A DNA stretch of 64,000 bases, from NCBI RefSeq assembly GCF_018691265.1, contig NW_024881282.1:27802899-27866898 (forward strand), given 5' to 3'. The position numbers were made by a program, and so were the translations under genes. Positions 47,107 to 57,535 of the stretch are shown here, piece after piece; position 1 is the first letter of the stretch, and every line of letters starts with the position of its first letter. The notes beneath the pieces are model-generated. The model did no database searches and was not told the origin of the DNA. It worked only from the letters and a program-made list of their open reading frames with translations. This stretch comes from Tyto alba (lineage: Eukaryota; Chordata; Aves; Strigiformes; Tytonidae).

Positions 47107-47130
47107 GGGGGGGGGGGGGGGGGGGGGGGG
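47107..47130. repeat. G24 homopolymer in ERV-C gag
   Basis: Perfect run of 24 G on the plus strand (C24 on the coding strand, reading poly-proline). It is a likely sequencing or assembly length uncertainty and a frame breaker; long G-runs may also form unusual structures. Confidence 0.95.
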
Positions 47131-47519
47131 TATCGCCCTCCTGCCCGTCCCCGGGGTTCCACTGGATTATTATCATTAAAATAGGGTAAGGTCTGCCTGG
47201 CTGCTCCGATCCCAAGTTTCGGGACAGCTAATGAACAGTCCTTTACCGCCCTCCATGTTTCCTGCTCCTGCAGGGCTTTTTTCAAGGCCTGAACGACCTT
47301 TCCCCATGCCTTAAGGTGTTTCGCCGTGCCTGAAGACATAGTCTCCTCAGCTACCACCTTAGTGCATTTATCCCATGCCTCTGGGTGGAGTATATCCACC
47401 GGCTGGTCAATGACCCCAATTTGTAAAAACCTCGCAACTGCAAGGATAAAATCTTTGGCTTTACAATCAATCACCCACTGCTTATGTATTTGGGATGCGA
47501 CCTTCACAAGGGCTTCCAT
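47131..47519 (-). pseudogene. gag: ERV-C gag matrix domain, open
   Basis: Starts at ATG 47517-47519 about 100 bp after the primer site. The first 130 codons are open: MEALVKV at the start, a helical region with DILHPEAWDKCTKVV, then LKAWGKVVQALKKALQEQ. This helical matrix with its W-D and K-x-W-G spacing is like alpharetrovirus MA. There is no Gly at position 2, so no N-myristoylation signal, again as in alpharetroviruses. The domain runs into proline codons at the G24 tract. Confidence 0.85.
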
Positions 47520-47619
47520 CCTCCTTGTTGGTCCTGGTCCGGGAACGTCCTCCCCTGACCTCCCCCGCTGGGCTGGTCCAGCCGCTCCGGCCGCCGTTCA
47601 CCCAAATCCAGATGACGAT

Positions 47620-47637
47620 TCCCGGGTTTCGGCACCA
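47620..47637 (-). promoter_or_regulatory. ERV-C primer-binding site, tRNA-Phe
   Basis: The plus strand reads TCCCGGGTTTCGGCACCA, the 3' end of vertebrate tRNA-Phe including CCA, as I know that tRNA, with no mismatch. The site is 2 bp inside the 5' LTR edge at 47640. Confidence 0.93.
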
Positions 47638-47639
47638 CT

Positions 47640-47898
47640 TGTTGCCTATTGCAGGCGTGGCAACCTGGTTCAGGAACGGCACGGCGGCCAATCCCCGGCC
47701 GCTCGGGCCATCTGCTCACAGACACCAATGTGGTGGATGGCAAATGGCGTTTTATTACTGAATGACACAGCCTTATATAGCTTGAGTTTGCAACATCACT
47801 TCCGTCTGCTTACATCATAAACTAAACACTATAGGGAGAGGGGTCCTACCTTTCCGTACAGCACGATATCTTCCGGTCGCCGGACCCTAACTGCCACA
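47640..47898 (-). mobile_element. ERV-C 5' LTR
   Basis: 259 bp, TG...CA, same length as the 3' LTR with 11 differences by hand count. The TATA complement is at 47773-47780 and the poly(A) signal complement at 47751-47756. Confidence 0.95.
47773..47780 (-). promoter_or_regulatory. ERV-C LTR TATA box
   Basis: The minus strand reads CTATATAA in the 5' LTR, about 20 bp before AATAAA, implying a very short R region. Confidence 0.6.
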
Positions 47899-47904
47899 CA
47901 AAAG

Positions 47905-48480
47905 TAATATTGATTTCATTCATTATTCCTTAGACAGAGGTGTAACAGGCACAGATTTGAGACATTACTAAAGTTTCTTTCAATGATTTACCTGGACAAC
48001 AAAGATCAAGATTTTGCAGCACAGGGACTTAACTTTGGAGACAGGCAGTGAAAGGGAAAAAATACTTTGTTTTTCTGTTTCCTTGCATTTACAAGTATCA
48101 AATTACTTCTAATATAAATTTGAGAAAATGTGTTGTTTTTTTAGAAAAAGAGTTGCAAGCATGAAAAATGCTATGCCTCTGTTTTAGAATGTGCATCAGA
48201 TGTAAGATAGTAAGGTAGTACCTTAGAAAGGTGAAAAGGACTGGCAAGTGAGTTTTGTAATTGGCATCATAATTTGGCTATTTCTTTAGCAAACCTAGTA
48301 GAAGTGCAGAATTGGAGCTGGGTAGGAAAATATTCTCCCGCGTTCAAAATAGGTTTCAAATACTGGACTGAACCATTTAAATATAAAAAAGTGTTTGTGA
48401 ACCAACAATCCAAAGAGTAATTATTCATCTCAAATGAAGATCTTTATTACATTTGAAAATGTTGAATTTTGACTTTTTCA
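47905..48480. other. AT-rich non-coding DNA
   Basis: Nothing recognisable; it begins directly after the ERV-C target duplication. Confidence 0.55.
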
Positions 48481-48483
48481 CCT

Positions 48484-48745
48484 CATTACTCACCTCATTT
48501 TCCAGATGGCCTAGGAATATGTTGAACAAGAGAGATCCATATGGGACACCATGATAACCTTCTCCCTTGTGCACAACCCACTGTTTTTTTCCCTATGTTT
48601 GTTTCCTGTCTTTTAGCAAGTTACTAATCCACAAGTGGATCTTCTCTCTTGTCCTATTGCACCATGGCTTCTTTATGAGATTTTGGCTAGAAAACTTCTC
48701 TAATGCCTTTGGAAATCTGAATGCTCTAAGATTAAAGTGAAGCTG
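48484..48745 (-). mobile_element. Old CR1-like LINE reverse-transcriptase fragment
   Basis: Minus-strand reading shows a decayed CR1-type RT: FPKALEKFSSQNLIKKPW, then REKIHLWISNLLKDRKQT, a stop, WVVHKGEGYHGVPYGSLLFN and IFLGHLENEVSNE, in the order of CR1-superfamily RT around the GVPQGS block. It is much more diverged than the CR1 at 54-55.6 kb, so an older CR1 or L3-like subfamily is likely. Catalytic residues are lost. Confidence 0.75.
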
Positions 48746-48949
48746 TTTCTGTTTGGACACTCTCCCTCTGGTAATCCCTTCCAGAATAGCTGTAATGGGA
48801 CCATTCACAGCTAGTGTCATTACTACTTCAAAATCATCAAATCCTGCCCATTTTATTTTCCATACTGCAGTGGTGCCCTGGGACAAATCCTGCCACAGGC
48901 ATAGCAAATATTTGTTCCTCACCAGAGACATTCTACCTTGTATCCACAT

Positions 48950-51900
48950 AATACTCTCTGCTGCTGTTGATCAGACCCTGTTCCTATTTTCCCAGCACCT
49001 TTTATCATGGCTTACATCCTAAGCATTAATAAACCTTTACCAGCTGAACCAGCACAATTAAAATTCCTGAGTTTAGAACCTGAACCAAACTGAGTAGTCA
49101 GTGCTAGGTAAACATGTGTCTTTGCAACACCCTGTGTTCATATCCTTATGTAATTTGTAGCTGTATAAGATTTAAGTTGTAAATGAAGAGTGAAAATTGA
49201 ATTTCTAGTAGGCAAGCCAGATTGCCTGTAGGCTTAGTAGAAGATGTATAGTAAAACAGGTCTCAATACCTTTCCAGACTCATTTATGGTGTATCCACTT
49301 GACCCTTGCAATACCATGAGACAACAGTGATACTAACAGTGAATAGAGAAAGAAATCAAAAAACTTACATAGAAGGTATATCTTTCTTCTCCAGGAAATT
49401 TCCTGCAAATAGTCTTGTATAATATGGAGCAACTACAGTGAACAACACCAATGAGGTATAGTTTAAAGCACTAGTATATTCTCATGTGCCCTTTGATTCT
49501 GGTTAAAAGCTAGTATGCGGCATGTACACAACATCATGAAAAAATTGCATTGTGACAGTTTATACAGACCATTTATAAAGACTGAATTATTCCCATATTT
49601 CAGTGCCATAGATCTTGAAACTTTCTTTTAAAAATAAGTCAAATAAACCTCAATTTTCTAAATTTCTTTTTGGGAAATCATGCATTTTCTCCAAAGCAAA
49701 CCACTTGCTTTTATTGTTATCAAAATATCAGTTAGTTACTATTTTGCACGTTGTCATCACTCAGATTATTATTCCTACAGTATACAATGATCTCACTGAT
49801 TATACACATATTCCATCTCCTGGATTTATAAATGGAAGATGTAGTTTTGCACAAGCTGACACCTCATGCCCTTTGCTGTCTCCAAGGGGATATTTGTAGC
49901 ATCAAGTTAGTCACATGTGTAAGATTTTATAGAGTCAGGAGACAAAGGGAATGTAAAGAAAATATGACCCAGCAATTTTTTTGGAAGTTAATACTTTATC
50001 TAAAAAGCAGCAGTGTTCCCCCAAATTGAGGAATGTAATGTTTCTACCAGGCAGAGGCCTTCTGGTATTCTCCATTCTCTATTTTCTCTTCTTACCAAAA
50101 CTGATGAAACCATTCTGTACAATAACATGTCTGCATAGCTCTGAGGCATAGAGTGGAAGACAAAAATGAGAAGAAAGACAGGAACAGTACTGGCTGGTTT
50201 GCTGAGCATGGAAAATGCTGCATATACTTCCCATGAACATAATGATGCAGCTCCATCAGTCAATTAACCAGCCTCTTTGCCCATCTTGCTTCAATGGGGA
50301 TATGTTGCTAAATTCACTGAGCCACTCCATGTGTTTATAGAGTGGGTGTATAAATATACAGATTTATGTATATATGGATATATATAAACAGTCCTTAAAA
50401 AAAAAACAAAACAAAAAAAAAAAAACAAAGAAGGCAAGATATTTAAAATGTGCAAGTGATAACATACAGCTAAATCTGTGGAATATGCTGTTACAGGGTA
50501 GTAGGAGAAATATTTTATGTAGAGTGCAACAAAGTGTGGATATTTCTGTGATTAGCTTTGACAGCTGTAGATTTTCTAACATAAAACTGATAAAACTGCT
50601 AGTGTTCATATTCTGCTTTTTAAACTGGGAACCAACTGGGCAATAAAGAAATTTGCTTCTATGGTAAAGTATTGTCCTATTAAGGCTTATGAGTTGAGTG
50701 CTGAATGCCTTTAACGTCCAGTGAAGCTGAGTACCTCACAGGCTTTCATCCCCTGCCAAATGCTTTGTGGATGTTAATCTCCTCATCTGTGAACTATTCA
50801 GTCTACCACAGCCAGAGGTGAGATACAGAAATCACTGTTAAACCATGGTCGTTTCCATATACTTGCACTGAAATGTGTGGCAGGAGACAAAGAGGATATA
50901 AGGAGGAAAGTGTAAATAAAGTGGGAGGAGAACTGTAAATTCATCATAAAGGCAGTCTTAAACCATACTAAGTTATGAGCCCATTTCTCCAAAGGAAACT
51001 TCTTTTTTTTTTTTTTTTTTTTCCTCCTTATATTAATGTGATAAATTTACTGTACACTATTTTATTTTGCTCATTTGGAACTCTTGACAGTGATAGACTC
51101 TACTTACAAAATCTCTCCATTTACAAAAATAACCAATCTCAGACACACATGTAGACTTCTTCCTCTGGGTCCTGTTGATGTGGTTCAGTGGCATGGATGA
51201 GAGAGTCACTTTGGGGACAAGAGAAGAGAGTGCAGCAGAAGAGTATAAAGTCATCCTCAATTCAGAAAAGGTGTTCTACACCTGTAAGAATCCCACCCAG
51301 AGGTAATCAGGGCTCTTACCGAAACACTGGAATTGAAGAGTCAGAAAATGGAAATTATTTTATTTCTTAGTCAACTAATGTTTATTTTAAAATTGCAGGC
51401 TGTGTGAGGTGAGGCTCACCTTACAGTATTAACTGTACCAGAAAGAAGCCGCTAAAGTGACTATCAGCCACCAATTTTCAGGAGAATATTTCACAGACAA
51501 AATATTTTGATTTAAAATCATCATCAGCTGCCAACCTTTAAAAAGTATTGAATTTCATTCAGAGTGTCTTATGACACCACTGCAGGTATGTTAAAAGAGC
51601 CACTTGACCTTGGAGAAATTAATATATGAGTAAAGCATATGACTTCCACAGTTTGACTGGTAACTTTTGCATACTTCTGACAGAAACCAGCTTTTACTTT
51701 TTTTCCATGTGGTAACCTCTCCTTTCACCCTCTCTTTTCCTCTGGTGCTTTAGAATTTGATATCTATCCTCCTCTAGCTCAGTTTAATATTTTATTTGGG
51801 TGGTAAAAGGAAAATATACAGATTTTAAATAAGAAAAGCTGTCTACAGGCTTTAGACTTCCTTTGATTACCAAGCAGTACTGCATAAAGCAATGAAGCTT

Positions 51901-53970
51901 ACTGAAAATATAAAACACCCTTTGCCTTGGACATATCACCACCATTTAAAGTAGTTCTGCACCTGGCAATGAGGTCACGATTAAAAGCGTATTCAAACTG
52001 GCTTTTACAGAGTGCTGTCACAACTCAGTAATAATTCTCCCCAGTCAAGCAAATAAATTCATATGATGTTTCCTTTTTTTTTTAAGTAGAAATTTTGAAA
52101 TGGTGTAATAGGTTACGTTATTTAATCTCTCAGACTTGCAGCTCATTACCACCCAAAATAGCTTCATTGTTTTTCCATTATTTTTCCATTCCATTTATTG
52201 CACCTTCTGAGACTTAGGTAATAAACATGTCCCTCTAAGAATTTGTTGAATGCTTATCAGATATCACGTAAAGTTGCAGCTCTACCCTTTCTATCTCAGA
52301 CGTCTGATCCAGACCTTTTGGAAGACAGTAGGAGGAAAACATACCTAGGGGTTTTAAAGGTGGGACACAGTAGAGGAAGGACCCTTAGCCCTCTGACAAG
52401 ACACTTTGAGCATAGCCATAGCTAAACAGTCTCATATGTTTGGTATACTTAGAAGTATTGGACTACAGATCTCTCATCCTGAAGAACTGACCCCACACTG
52501 TGAAAGGGAGAACAGTGATGTATCACATCATTCCACATAAAATTGGTCTCATAAGTGAAAACAAGCATCTCTGTCCTTTTGACAGGCTGGAGAGCCTTTG
52601 GATAATTATCAGTATCCTCCCATGAAAAATGGAAATAAATGAACTGATGGATAAGGACATTTGCAGTAGAAGAATTTTAACAGGCTTTCTATTTCTTATC
52701 ATCATATCAGATGATTCCTTTTCTTTACTGCAAACGTGCATACATAATTTTTCACCTGACCAGCACATTTTCCTTTTCTAGCCTCTGGTAAACATAATTG
52801 TGAACCTATAAAATCCCTCTTCCTTTTGTCTTTTATGGGGATGCAGCAGTAGTTTGAGCAGCTCTGCACATTTTCAAATCAGTAAAAACAGCACTTATTC
52901 TAATGTAATAATCTTAGAAACTGCATTTATTTAAGCAGTTAATGACTCTTGCTACAGTAAGTTTTCATTAGCTAGTTTTTTATTTTCACTTTATTTTCAA
53001 GTCCCCTCTTGTGCAGGGAATAATGAAACTTGGCATCACGGCAGAAGTTTTTGCTTCACTTTCAAGCAGCAGCAGTTCTCTGAACCTCTGATTCGGTGGA
53101 TCTTCTGCACCACACTCCATTTTCCATAATACCGTGAATACCTCTGATATTAGCTAGGCACATGCAACATAAAGAACCCAGTGGACTCACATAAAGTCAC
53201 TCACTTTGCAGTTCTTTGGTTGATGTTCACATTCAAAAGCTTTGCCCATTGAAGCATGCCCTTTCCCTTAATCACAAATGTATTGCACTGCAAATAAAAT
53301 TTGATCTTTTTGCTCTTTGTTACTCAAATTACTTTAGCTGTAATACTTAGAGATTTTAAGTGTCTTCTGCAAAAGCTGTTTTGGTGACCCCCCTTTTCAG
53401 TTGTCTTCTTATGCTTGGCAGTGGCAGGCTGTAAATCAGTCATATGACAGTTGTCTATGTCACCTTTCTTACCAACAATTTTAGATGACTTTTGTGCCAT
53501 TGGTTTGAAGGCATGTTTATCACCAATAGGTAAAACAAGGAAATAAAATACAGCAAATATATAACTAGATAGATGTATCACCAAAGATACATCTTTTTTT
53601 TTATGAGATGTACAAGTCAGCTGACTGTGACTCTTCTGCATCTACATTACCCTCCCATTCCCTGGAAAAGGATTTCAACCAGTCTTTTTCTACATGACTG
53701 TAACAACTATATAATGTCACTTTCCACTTTCTATGCAAGTATATCTTTAGTTGCTACTTTTCTATATGAGACTCCATATCCTTCAGGACATTCTGACAAT
53801 TCAAAACAGGGCATTCTTCATTAACTACTCTCTGCACTGGAACTATCTTCCAAGCCACTTGGATTTTGTGTTTTTCAGAAATGTTTATGCATTTCTCTGT
53901 GCCTTTGTGAGGTTAAAAAGCCCAGCTAGCGTAGACTACAGGATATAACTATGTAACATTAAACATTTAA
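48950..53970. other. AT-rich non-coding DNA
   Basis: No gene or transposon recognised. There is an A-rich tract at 50397-50428 and a T-run at about 51002-51022. ORFs of 60-105 codons, including 53324-53641 (minus), show no domain. Confidence 0.5.
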
Positions 53971-53974
53971 AAAT

Positions 53975-55600
53975 AGTTAGAATTGTTTGGATTGGAAGGG
54001 ACCATAAAGACCAACTAGTTCCAAAGCCCCTGCCATGGGCAGGGAGACCTTCCACTGAACCAGGTTGCTCAAAGCGCTGTCCAACATGTCCTGGAATGCT
54101 TCCAAGGAGGACGCAGCCACCACTGCTGTGGGCAATCTGTACCAGTGCCTCACCAGCCTCACAGGGAAGAATTTCTTATATCTAATCTAAACCTATCTTC
54201 TTTCAGTTCAAAACCGTTACCGTTCATCCTATCTCTAAACCCACTGATAAAGATTCCCTCCCCGTCTTTCCTGTAGCCCCCTTTAAGCACTGGAAGGCTT
54301 CTAGAAGCTCTCCCCGGAGCCTTCTCTTCTCCAGGCTGAACCCCCCCAACACTCTCGGCCTGGTCTCCCAGGGGAGCTGCTCCAGCCCCCCCAGCATCTT
54401 CGTGGCCTCCTCTGGCCCCGCTCGAGCAGCTTCGTGTCCTTCTGCTGTTGGGGGCCCCCGAGCTGGATGCAGCACTGCAGGTGGGGTCTCATGAGAGTGG
54501 AGTAGAGGGGGAGAACCCCCCTCCCTTGGACAGCTGGCCATCCTTCTCTTGATGCAGCCTAGGACACAGCTGGCTTTCTAAGCTGTGAGCTCACATTGCT
54601 GGGTCACAGTCAGTTTTCCATTCACTAACACCTCTAAGTCCACCTCCACAGGGCTGCTCTCAATCCACTCATCGTCCAGCCTGGATTTGTGCTTGGGATT
54701 GTCCTGACCCATGTGCAGGACCTGGCACTTGGCCTTGTTGAACTTCATGAGGTTTGCAGGGGCCCACCTCTCCAGCCTGTCTAGGTCCCTCTGGATGGCA
54801 TCCCTGCCCCCCAGTGTGTTGAATGTGTCACATAGCTTGGTGTTGTCAATGAATATGCTGAGGGTGCAATCAATCCCACTGTCCATGTCTTTGACAAAGA
54901 TGTTAAAGAGCACCGGTCCCAACACCAACCCCTGAGGAACGCCACTTGTCACTTGTCTCCACTTGGACATTCTGCCATTGACCACAATTCTTTGAGTATG
55001 ACCATTCTTATACATCAAGTGATCCATCCATCAAATCCATGTCTCTCCAATTTCGAAACAAAGATGTTGTGTGGGACATTATCAAAAGCTTTGAATGAGT
55101 CCAGGTAGATGATGTCAGTTGCTCTTCCTTTATCCATCAATGCTGTAACCCGCTCGTAGAAGGCCACCAACTTTGTCAGGCACAATTTGCCCTTAATGAA
55201 GCCATGTTCACTGTTACCAATCATCTCCTTCTTTTCCATATACCCTAGCATAATTTCCAGGAGGATCAGCTCCATGATCTTGCTAGGCACAGAGGTGAGA
55301 CTGACTGACCTGTAGTTCCACTGTTCCTCTTTATTTCCCTTTTTAAAAATAGGGGCTATATTTCCTCCTTTCCAGTCAGTGGGAACTTCCCTGGACTGGC
55401 ATGACTTCTCAAATATGATGGATAGTGGCTTAGCCACTCCATCCGTCAGTTCCCTCAGGACCTGTGGATGCATCTCATCATGTGCCATGGACTTGTGCAC
55501 CTTCAGTTTCCTTAGGTATTCCCTAACATTCATCTTCCTCTACAGTGGACAGTTCTCCCATCTCCCGGTCCCTGCCTTTGCCTTCTACATCTTCTTTAGT
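53975..55600 (-). mobile_element. CR1 LINE, 5'-truncated, about 1.6 kb
   Basis: The 3' UTR and tail (53975-54560) lie left of a decayed RT reading (54578-55533). RT blocks in coding order are [102 protein letters not shown], then IFIDNTKL (54838-54861), where the catalytic FADD box is expected, and [16 protein letters not shown]. Two overlapping frames imply a frameshift near 55020. The catalytic box is mutated, so it is inactive. The tail is degenerate. CR1 is the dominant LINE of birds and reptiles. Confidence 0.95.
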
Positions 55601-56049
55601 TCCCAGATGTAACAGTAGGGTATTTTTTTTTTTAACAGAATAGGTAATGAACAGTAGATATAATAAGAAATCAAAGCCTGTTTTATGCAGTTATAGCCAG
55701 TAATCATATAAATGTATCTTCTCTTGGAAAATATTATGTGAGATGCAGTGCAAGGCCTCACTTTCAATTTAAGCCATACTGTGTTTTCTCATTAAAACAA
55801 AGGGCAAGAAGTAGGTTCTGAACCAAAGACAGTGTTTCCTGAGTTCACCTCGCCTTTGGTGCCAGAATAGAACTTGTTATTAAACCACTGAGTGTCATTT
55901 CTCTTAACATGCCCAGCTGGGCCATGTCTTTTTAGGCACTTAGGCTATTTGCATCACCATGGCAGGACATATGAAAAAAGTCCTGGGGCCATGCAGCTGC
56001 CATTTCTTTAAACTACTGCCGCTCAAGCACACTTAAGAAGTTAAACAAA

Positions 56050-56440
56050 ACGTGTTTTAATAACTTCCCCCTGTGTTCAGATCAAGGAATGTAAGCTGAG
56101 ACATTAGACTCAAGCGTAGAAGGCCCCTGTGTACCTGCTGAGATGGAAGCATTCGAAATGGAAGCAGCAAAGGAAGCACTGACTGCCTGGGCAAAGGGCA
56201 GCCGAGCTGTGGCGCCAGGGGAAAGTGTGCAGCCTGCACAGCCCGTGGCTCCTGTGTGCCAGCAGGGAGGACCTGCTCCCTGAAGGGCAGAAGAAAGGGT
56301 CATTGTTTTTCTTGGAGAGAAAATGTAATCTCTTGTGGGCTAGATGCTCTGAAGAAAACTGGTGTCTGAGGCACCAGAAATTTGTTACAAATCTGTACAA
56401 TTCAGCATCTCACTCAGTGTAGGCTGGTGAATAAAGTTAC
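56050..56440 (+). other. GC-richer island with short ORF, unrecognised
   Basis: On the plus strand a 46-codon open stretch starts at ATG 56141 (MEAFEMEAAKEALTAWAKGS) and ends at TGA near 56281. AATAAA is at 56431-56436. Composition differs from the flanks. A decayed ERV gag-plus-LTR piece or an old retrocopy are possible, but I see no diagnostic motif. Confidence 0.25.
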
Positions 56441-57427
56441 CAATAAGCCAAATTACAGCAGCATGGTTGGTACAAATCAATAGGATTGAACTATTGCTCT
56501 AATAGTTGTGAACACTTCAGTCATTTCTTATTATATAGAGAAAAAGTGTTTATATCGTTGAAAAAAACCCATCTATAGAAATAATCACACATGACTGGGA
56601 GACATATGACCCATAATCTGTTCTAGTGTCTTGGCCAAAAGGCCAAGAATTGTTAAAGGAAAGGGAATTGAGCCCCAAAGCCTGGATCACTTCCCATTCA
56701 TGAAGTTTGTTTTCCTTTCAGCTTTAGATGGAGAAACGATTCTTCAGTTCCTTCCCTGTGTCTGACTGTGCTGCCATGAACTGTTAAATGCCTCTCATAT
56801 TTCACATCAGCAGTAGTTCCACTCCAGTAGTGGATGAAGTGATTCATCTGTGGAGCCTGTATATATGTTAAAGTTTGCCTAAGAGCTTAATGCTATCTTG
56901 GAGTTAAAAAGGCACTACATAAATGAAAATTGTCATTCCATATTAATCAAAGTCAAAACGTTTCTTTAGTTGCTTTATTCTCAGTGGAGGAAAACAGAAA
57001 GTCAAACAGTGAAACCTTTGAATAGTGTCCTTTCTGAGTCAAAATAATAGTGGCTGTGTCAAGGTGTTCTTTTTTTCTTTTTGTCTCTTTTCTTCACATT
57101 TCAATGTACCATCCCATAATAGCATCATCACTGCCTGTGTCATTAAATTAGCTTGAGTCAAAACCAGTCAATCAGTAAAGGATGGTTCCCTCCCCCTTCC
57201 TAGTACATTAAGAAAAAACATTAGGAAAAAAAAAATGCTGATTGTATTAAAAAATAAAAATGAAAATCATTTTAGTTTGTAGTATAGATTAACTAAGATA
57301 GTAACAGGGTTATAAGCTTAAATTGTCCCTAGTATGAAATGGGAGAAAAGAAGCTTTTGATACTTCAAATTAACAAAGAAGAGAGAGATGTATTTTTCCT
57401 TTTTTTAAGGCATTAGACTGGAGACTT

Positions 57428-57535
57428 TTCCTCTTTTTCCTTTTCCTTTTCCTTTTCCTTTAATTTTCATTTTTTCCTCTTCCTCTTCCTTTTCCTTTTC
57501 CTTTTTCTTTCCCTTTTCCCTTTTCCCTTTTATTG
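57428..57535. repeat. (CCTTTT)n-type pyrimidine microsatellite
   Basis: About 105 bp of almost pure pyrimidine on the plus strand, built from CCTTTT, CCTCTT and CCCTTTT units. The Lys/Glu-rich ORF across it is an artefact. Confidence 0.92.

Larger units (their letters stand above)
42334..47898 (-). mobile_element. ERV-C: pol-less provirus, tRNA-Phe primer, 6-bp TSD
   Basis: Structurally complete provirus of 5,565 bp, flanked by CAAAAG at 42328-42333 and 47899-47904. From right to left it has a 5' LTR (47640-47898), primer site, gag (47519-44855), a short intergenic stretch, env (about 44580-42864), polypurine tract and 3' LTR (42334-42592). A younger solo LTR (45629-46250) interrupts gag. 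No protease, RT or integrase sequence is present between gag and env. The two LTRs differ at 11 of 259 positions by hand count (about 4%), so it is neither recent nor very ancient. gag is alpharetrovirus-like and env gammaretrovirus-like. Confidence 0.95.

Noticed and set aside
47620..47637. tRNA-Phe gene fragment
   Set aside because: Only the 3' 18 nt including CCA are present, at the exact primer-site position next to an LTR. CCA is not encoded in eukaryotic tRNA genes, so it is a primer-binding site.
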